Part shown: piece after piece, positions 6,825 to 11,135 of the stretch | Layout of the letters: the number at the start of each line of letters is the position of its first letter | Position numbering within the stretch: the first letter of the stretch is position 1 | NCBI GenBank assembly: GCA_964649415.1 | Contig: CAZYSK010000138.1 | Coordinates: forward strand, 1 to 11,135 | Reading direction: 5' to 3' | DNA: 11,135 bases | Source of the DNA: CAZYSK01 sp964649415 | GTDB lineage: Bacteria; Chloroflexota; Anaerolineae; B4-G1 | Translations under genes and position numbers: made by a program | Notes under the pieces: generated by a model | Database searches by the model: none | The model's input: only the letters and a program-made list of their open reading frames with translations | Told to the model about the DNA's origin: nothing

Positions 6825-8734
6825 TCCACCGCCGTCTGTACATCCAGCTTGCCGCCGATCATGGCCGCCCGCTCGCGCATCCCAGCCAGCCCATAATGCC
6901 CCTGTGCCACGAAGCGACCTGGTCCCGCGCTACCTGGTATGCCCCGCCCGTCATCGGTCACCGTCAGCCGCAGCCGGTCGGGATACTGCGTCAGCCGCAC
7001 CGCGATCTCGGAGGCATCGGCGTGCCGGATAGCGTTGTTCAGCGCCTCCTGGGTGATACGGAACACGGCCAGCGCCACGTCGTCGGACAGCTGCAACCCC
7101 TCTGCTGAAACCTGGATGTAGACGGGAGCGGGTGAGCGTGCGTCCATTTCCTCCACCAGCGCTTTGAGCGCCGCGGCGAGATCGTGCTGCAACAGCGGCG
7201 GGCGGAGGTTGTGGCATATGGCGCGTAGTGCGTTTACCGATTCACCCGAGCGCGATACCAGACCGGTGAAGCGTGCCTCATCTGGATCAGACTGCGCCCC
7301 CAACGCTTTCAGGTCGCGCGTTATCGCACACAGGTCCTGCAGCACACCATGGTGCAGTTCGCGCGATAGCCGCCCGCGTTCCACCTCCCGCGTCTCCACA
7401 ACCTGGCGGTAGAGCGCGCGGATCTCGGAGGCGGCGCGCCGTTCCTGCTCCGCATAGTGAATTGCGTCGAGCACGACGGCAGCCTGGCGGCCGACAGCCG
7501 TCAACCAGCCCAGGTCATCGGGCGAATACCGCAGATTGTCATCCCGCAGTCCCAGCATCCACAACCCGCGCAGGTCGATGCCGCGCATCAAGGGTACCCA
7601 AACACGCGTCCAATCGATCTCAGCGGGTCCCTGCTGGGCAAGTTCACGCAACCGCCCTCGTCCAGCGTCCAGCGCCTCTCCACTCGATGCCACCCAGCGC
7701 ACCGCCGCGTGGCTGATCGGCAGGCACAGACGTCCGCCTTCAGACGGTTGATGGGGCGGACGCAGACGTCCGCCTTCAGGAGGTTGATGGGGCGGATTGT
7801 TCCAATCCGTTGCGTCCTCACCCACGGCGATGAGATGGTGTCGCTCTGGCAATAGCAATGCCGCGCCTTCGACCTGCAACACGCGTGGTAGATCATTTGT
7901 CAGCAGGTGCGCCAAAGCGTGCCGATCGGGCGCTCCCGTCATCCTGCGGCCATACTCTACCAGCAATGTGCCGTGATCGATTGGCGTTCCATACCGCCGC
8001 TCGCGCCACCACCGGCGCGCGCCACGCCAAAGCAAGGAGCCCAAAGCCAGGGCAAGCGCTCCCAGCGCTAGGCCAATGAACAACGCGCCAGCCTCAGCCA
8101 TCAGTTCCTCAAACCAAGTTTCGCTCGCCGGGACCTGAAGCGCCTCGTGCCGGCTGTGGACCCCTAGCTTGCGATAGACGGCGCTGAGGTGATTGCGCAC
8201 CGTGCCCGGCGATATGTGAAGCGCCTGCGCGATCTGTGGGTTGCGCAGCCCGCGCTTAGCCAGGCGTAGTACCTCCACCTCGCGCTCTGAGAGCGGTTGC
8301 TCGGCTCCCTCGGCGCGCGTGGCCTGTGCCAGCGCCTCGTAGGCCTGAGGGCTGAGATAGACCTGCCCGTCGGCCAGATCACGGACGATTGTCGCGATCC
8401 GCGAGACGTAATCGTCGTCCTTCAGGATGTAGCCGTAGGCGCCGGCTTGGAGTAAGTCACGCACGACGGAGGGCTCGAGGTAAGCGCTGAGCAGGCACAC
8501 CCTTAAGTCGGGGAAATCGGCGCGCAGCCCGCGCACTGCCGATAGCGCGTCGAACTCGGGCTCGATGAACAGATCGAGCAATAGCACATCAGGCCGCGTT
8601 CGGCGCATCAAGGCCGCCACATCACACCCGCGACGAGACTCGGCCACCATCTGAATATCGGGCGTTTCATCCAGCAGCGTCCGCAGAGCAATAGCCACGT
8701 GCGGATGGTCATCAACGACGGCAACACGGATCAT
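6725..8734 (-). CDS. fused NarL-type response regulator and histidine kinase
   Basis: This 669-residue protein contains a whole two-component system. Residues 1-120 are a receiver domain (acidic D8 and D9, phospho-acceptor D54, S83, K105). Residues 147-200 are a LuxR/NarL helix-turn-helix (LSEREVEVLRLAKRG, then PQIAQALHISPGTVRNHL). A hydrophobic segment spans 214-236, followed by RGARRWWRERR. Residues about 255-430 resemble a GAF sensor, and residues 443-510 are a HisKA_3 dimerisation domain with H461 in SRELHHGVLQDL. The ATPase domain follows, with its N box at QEALNNAIRHA (562-572), DDGRGI (594-599) and GHYGLAGMRERA (612-623). The usual Asp after the phosphorylated His is His (462). A 12-residue repeat from a DNA insertion sits at 314-337. 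The ATG follows AGGAG and lies 10 bases after the EFR1-type gene, so they are probably co-transcribed. Domain calls are firm; the signal and target genes are unknown. Confidence 0.9.
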   Translation of the reverse strand: MIRVAVVDDHPHVAIALRTLLDETPDIQMVAESRRGCDVAALMRRTRPDVLLLDLFIEPEFDALSAVRGLRADFPDLRVCLLSAYLEPSVVRDLLQAGAYGYILKDDDYVSRIATIVRDLADGQVYLSPQAYEALAQATRAEGAEQPLSEREVEVLRLAKRGLRNPQIAQALHISPGTVRNHLSAVYRKLGVHSRHEALQVPASETWFEELMAEAGALFIGLALGALALALGSLLWRGARRWWRERRYGTPIDHGTLLVEYGRRMTGAPDRHALAHLLTNDLPRVLQVEGAALLLPERHHLIAVGEDATDWNNPPHQPPEGGRLRPPHQPSEGGRLCLPISHAAVRWVASSGEALDAGRGRLRELAQQGPAEIDWTRVWVPLMRGIDLRGLWMLGLRDDNLRYSPDDLGWLTAVGRQAAVVLDAIHYAEQERRAASEIRALYRQVVETREVERGRLSRELHHGVLQDLCAITRDLKALGAQSDPDEARFTGLVSRSGESVNALRAICHNLRPPLLQHDLAAALKALVEEMDARSPAPVYIQVSAEGLQLSDDVALAVFRITQEALNNAIRHADASEIAVRLTQYPDRLRLTVTDDGRGIPGSAGPGRFVAQGHYGLAGMRERAAMIGGKLDVQTAVDYGTVVILELPTDSTHTCVPSVTISTAPSSSVR
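7727..7796. repeat. tandem pair of hairpin repeats inside the GAF region
   Basis: Two 34-base units (7727-7760 and 7763-7796) repeat with a 36-base period and differ at two positions. Each begins CAGACGTCCGCC and ends GATGGGGCGGA. The first can fold by pairing CGTCCGCC (7731-7738) with GGCGGACG (7755-7762), and the second does so imperfectly. Because the period is a multiple of three, the host gene stays in frame and gains a 12-residue repeat (PPHQPPEGGRLR, then PPHQPSEGGRLC). It looks like a small interspersed palindromic element inserted in a surface loop. No third copy is seen in the window. Confidence 0.75.
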
Positions 8735-8744
8735 CCTGGTTCTC

Positions 8745-9572
8745 CTAACTTCCCGAATCTGCTGTGTGTGACCTCTGCCTCATCATATCGGGAAGCTTCA
8801 CGTCGGGGTGATGATAGGGTTTGATACCCAGATCAAGACCGCCTACACTGATCGCTTCCTTGGGGCACCAATTCAGGCAGGCAAAACAACCCGCGCAGTG
8901 GTCCGACCATATGGGTTTGCCGTTGACTATTTCGATATTACGCACCGGGCAGACCTTCTCGCAAATCCCGCAAGCGTGACAGGCCTCGCTGAAAGTGAAC
9001 CCCAGCGAATCCGTCCCTTTCAGCAACAGCCGCCATGCAAATGTCATGGCGTGCGATACCATTCTGATATTCTTGGAGAAGTTGAACAAAAGGCTGCTTG
9101 ATTCAATCTTGCTCTCTTCTCTAGCATCTATGGTCTCGCATATCCCTTCGAGCCTATCCTTCCAGCTTCTGAACATTTCTTCCTGCTGTGTCTTGGTGAT
9201 CGTGCTAGAACCAATCCCACTATGCGGCATGTACACTGCAAATCCCGCGGATAACTGCCCGCCACGGGATCTGAGCACCGTGTCGAAGTGCCTCAGAGAC
9301 TGCGCTGGCGCCAGGCCATAGGTACATATTGCAAACAGATATTTGGAGTCGATGCCTTCCAGCTTGCGAACCACATCCTCGACGATTGGGGGAGGCTTGA
9401 AGTCGTAAATTGGAAATACGAATCCGATGACGTCGGCTTCGATATCGATGCTTTCTTGGTCCATCAGGGAAGTGACCGGCGTGAGATTGGCACTCAGTCT
9501 TTCTGCCATATCTCTTGCGACCGCCAACGAATTACCTGTACCTGAGAAATAGAAGATCTCCACTCCGTCCAC
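8745..9572 (-). CDS. EFR1-type flavodoxin/ferredoxin fusion protein
   Basis: This 275-residue redox protein has two parts. A flavodoxin-like domain starts with the FMN-binding loop FSGTGNS (residues 9-15) and contains VFPIYDFKPP (52-61). Two [4Fe-4S] clusters are bound at the C-terminus: C198, C201, C204 and C208, then C226, C229, C232 and C236, each in the pattern CxxCxxCxxxCP. This is the EFR1 family layout, expected to shuttle single electrons in the cytoplasm. Partners are not known from sequence. I prefer the GTG at 9572, which has AAGGA about nine bases upstream and directly precedes the flavodoxin strand. A TTG at 9611 would add 13 residues of no family character. The gene is visibly less GC-rich than its neighbours, which suggests transfer. 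It lies ten bases upstream of the regulator-kinase gene. I found no convincing promoter for it; a small inverted repeat TGCGC/GCGCA (9628-9643) lies upstream. Confidence 0.88.
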   Translation of the reverse strand: MDGVEIFYFSGTGNSLAVARDMAERLSANLTPVTSLMDQESIDIEADVIGFVFPIYDFKPPPIVEDVVRKLEGIDSKYLFAICTYGLAPAQSLRHFDTVLRSRGGQLSAGFAVYMPHSGIGSSTITKTQQEEMFRSWKDRLEGICETIDAREESKIESSSLLFNFSKNIRMVSHAMTFAWRLLLKGTDSLGFTFSEACHACGICEKVCPVRNIEIVNGKPIWSDHCAGCFACLNWCPKEAISVGGLDLGIKPYHHPDVKLPDMMRQRSHTADSGS

Positions 9573-10019
9573 GATTTCTTTCCTTTCCTCTCCGAATCCA
9601 CCGAAGGTCAAGTCTCAACGTAGCAATTGCGCACTCAGGCGCATAGTCGTTCGTAAACTCGGATTTTGACAACTTTCCACCAACCCGAATCCCCCTACAA
9701 TCGATTCACCAGGAATCGAAGGAGGATCGGGATGGGCTTGACGGACGAAAACCGGATCGAAACGACGTGCCAGCTGACCCACCACGCGATGTTGGTGCCG
9801 TGGGGACGATTCTCGCGTCATATGAAACTGAGCCTGTTTTCCGCACTTTTCCAATCGAATAGAGAGCAAACCTCACCCACCTGATGGGCATCGCTGAGGC
9901 ATCTGAGTTGCGCAAGTAGACCGCGAGGCTGCTCCAGGCCGTTCTCCACTGACTTGGGAGGGAAGCCTGGCATCTTCCTCGTTCTGCTGGCGTACCTCAA
10001 CCTTCCCGCCGGTGCGGGC
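9573..10019. other. intergenic stretch with mobile-element debris
   Basis: This stretch contains the leader of the EFR1-type gene (minus strand), a hairpin TCGATTC/GAATCGA (9701-9719), the transposase stub described separately (9732-9884), and about 135 bases (9885-10019) in which I see no gene. Just after the stop of the rightmost transposase gene there is a GC-rich hairpin, CCCGC/GCGGG (10005-10009 and 10014-10018). It has no T run, so it is not a standard terminator. Confidence 0.5.
9732..9884 (+). pseudogene. transposase gene stub, 5' end only (candidate)
   Basis: A short frame of 50 codons begins with ATG at 9732 behind a strong ribosome site (GGAGG, 9720-9724) and ends at 9884. Its first part, RIETTCQLTHHAMLVPWGRF, resembles from memory the N-terminus of DDE transposases found in Chloroflexota. 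After about residue 30 the similarity seems to stop and the frame closes, far too short for a transposase. A weak promoter (TTTCCA, 16 bases, TACAAT at 9696-9701) precedes it. I read it as the remnant of an element whose body was deleted or replaced. It could instead be a small unknown protein. Confidence 0.4.
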
Positions 10020-11135
10020 CTACGCAGCGCCTTCGGGCGCCGCACGTCCACACCAGATGTTGGGTGGCGGCAAGGCCAGCGAGAGGATGTTTCCAGATGG
10101 GAGCAACGAGTGCAGCCAGCGGGGGCGACGGAGGTCCGTCAGAACTTGAGCCAGAATCTCCAGGAGCGCAACCTGTTCTTCGTCCAGCGGAACGATGCGG
10201 TACAGAGAGCTGCCATCCCAGCACAAGGTCTCGATGATGTCTAGACTATCTAGTGTTTCGATGATCCGCCGAGTTGTCATCTGCCATCCGTTCTGGCGTG
10301 CCTGGCGCTCTAGCAGACTATAGGTGAGCAGAGCCAGCATATTGATCAGCAGCATCCCCTCGATCCTTTCGTCCTTGTGCAGGTAGATGGGCGAGACCTT
10401 CAAGTCACTCTTGGAAATCCTGAAGCGTTTCTCTACGCCGTCCTTCTCACGGTAGAGGGCGAACATGCGCTGGGGTGAAAGCGACCAATCGTTGGTGGCC
10501 AAGAGGTAGCGACCGTCTTTCCGCATCGCCAGCAAGAGGGCATGACGGTCAATCCACCACCGCAGATGAATCAGCCCTTGTTCATCCGTGTCGGCTTCTG
10601 CCCGCATGAACTTGCCGACCGGTGATTTGTTGATCCGGGTGTGGGCGCGTTTCCGAACGGCCTCCACAGTGCGGTGATAGGGCTTACCGATCTTGGCTTG
10701 CACTTCTCTCAGTTCCTGGCGCAAGGCTCTCAATTTGGTCGCCCGGCCTTTGCGTAAAGCGCTGCGCATAGGGCCGCTGAGGATCACGAGCCCTTTGTGC
10801 GTGACTTGCCTGCCGTCGTGTTCGAAAGTGACCTGGCAAGACCGGCCCCAGTAGCCTTCGTGTCCACGCTTGTCATTCATCGGGAGAGTGTAGAACTGCT
10901 GATCGGGATGCGCCACGAGCAACTCGCGGTGAGCCTTCTTGTGGGGCTGGAGCCCGGCCAGGTAGTGCAGTCTGTGGTCGTCGTACGCGATGGCCAACTC
11001 GTCGTTCAGATTAGCCCGGTCGCCGATGATGACCGTTTCCTGGATGGACCGGCCATTGCTTTTCAAGAGCTGACATAGCTGTCCGATGTTCTCTTGCACA
11101 GTAGCCAGGTCGGCTGTCCGTGCGGCCCACAAGGC
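10020..11135 (-). mobile_element. IS4/IS1634-type transposase, C-terminal part (cut by window edge)
   Basis: The frame runs off the right end of the window, so only about the last 370 residues are seen and the true start is not here. The part present has a DDE-type block (VIIGDRANLNDE, near 11010-11045), which would hold the second catalytic Asp. It also has the IS4-group signature YREKDGVEKRFRISK, matching Y-x2-(R/K)-x3-E-x6-K with the catalytic Glu encoded at 10431-10433. The following SPIYLHKDERIEGML and a Leu-rich helix are typical of IS1634-like transposases. The tail ends in GRAAPEGAA, encoded by a GC-rich hairpin (GCGCC-TTCG-GGCGC, 10027-10040), and may be read from sequence beyond the original gene. 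I could not identify terminal inverted repeats. No frameshift is seen in the visible part, so it may be intact. Confidence 0.85.

Noticed and set aside
7727..7796. CRISPR array
   Set aside because: There are only two units with a two-base gap and no spacers, inside a coding gene.
10005..10042. Terminator behind the transposase gene
   Set aside because: Two GC-rich hairpins are present but neither is followed by a T run on either strand.

Overview
The window looks like the chromosome of a GC-rich bacterium, most likely a member of the Chloroflexota (Anaerolineae-like). The basis is the high GC, the style of the DnaX, RecR and ComEC proteins, and insertion-sequence proteins of a type I associate with that phylum. 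I have run no search, so the taxonomy is an inference.

Layout, left to right. Positions 1-361 hold the 3' end of a 23S rRNA gene, a short spacer, a complete 5S rRNA gene and an intrinsic terminator whose stem is built partly from the 5S gene. A small tatA gene (374-556, minus) runs towards the rRNA genes. It is divergent from the classic replication/repair cluster dnaX - ybaB - recR (677-3412, plus). A gene for an unrecognised zinc-ribbon protein (3417-4235, minus) converges on recR with four bases between them. It is divergent from comEC (4413-6824, plus), and the two promoters lie back to back over a perfect 15-base palindrome.

The most unusual part is 6725-9572 on the minus strand. Two genes ten bases apart look like an operon. 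The first encodes a flavodoxin plus two-[4Fe-4S] ferredoxin protein of the EFR1 type. The second encodes a 669-residue protein that joins a complete NarL-type response regulator (receiver plus LuxR helix-turn-helix) to a membrane segment, a GAF-like domain and a complete NarX/DesK-type histidine kinase. Its kinase half may also be translated alone from an internal start. The GAF-like region carries an in-frame insertion of a tandem hairpin-forming DNA repeat. The last 100 bases of the gene overlap the end of comEC antisense.

The right end (9612-11135) is mobile-element territory. It has what looks like the promoter-proximal stub of one transposase gene (plus strand) next to the 3' part of an IS4/IS1634-type transposase gene (minus strand) that runs off the window edge.

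Working together: dnaX, ybaB and recR serve replication and recombination repair, comEC serves DNA uptake, and tatA serves folded-protein export. The EFR1/regulator-kinase pair is a candidate redox-linked signalling module that I cannot match to a described system.
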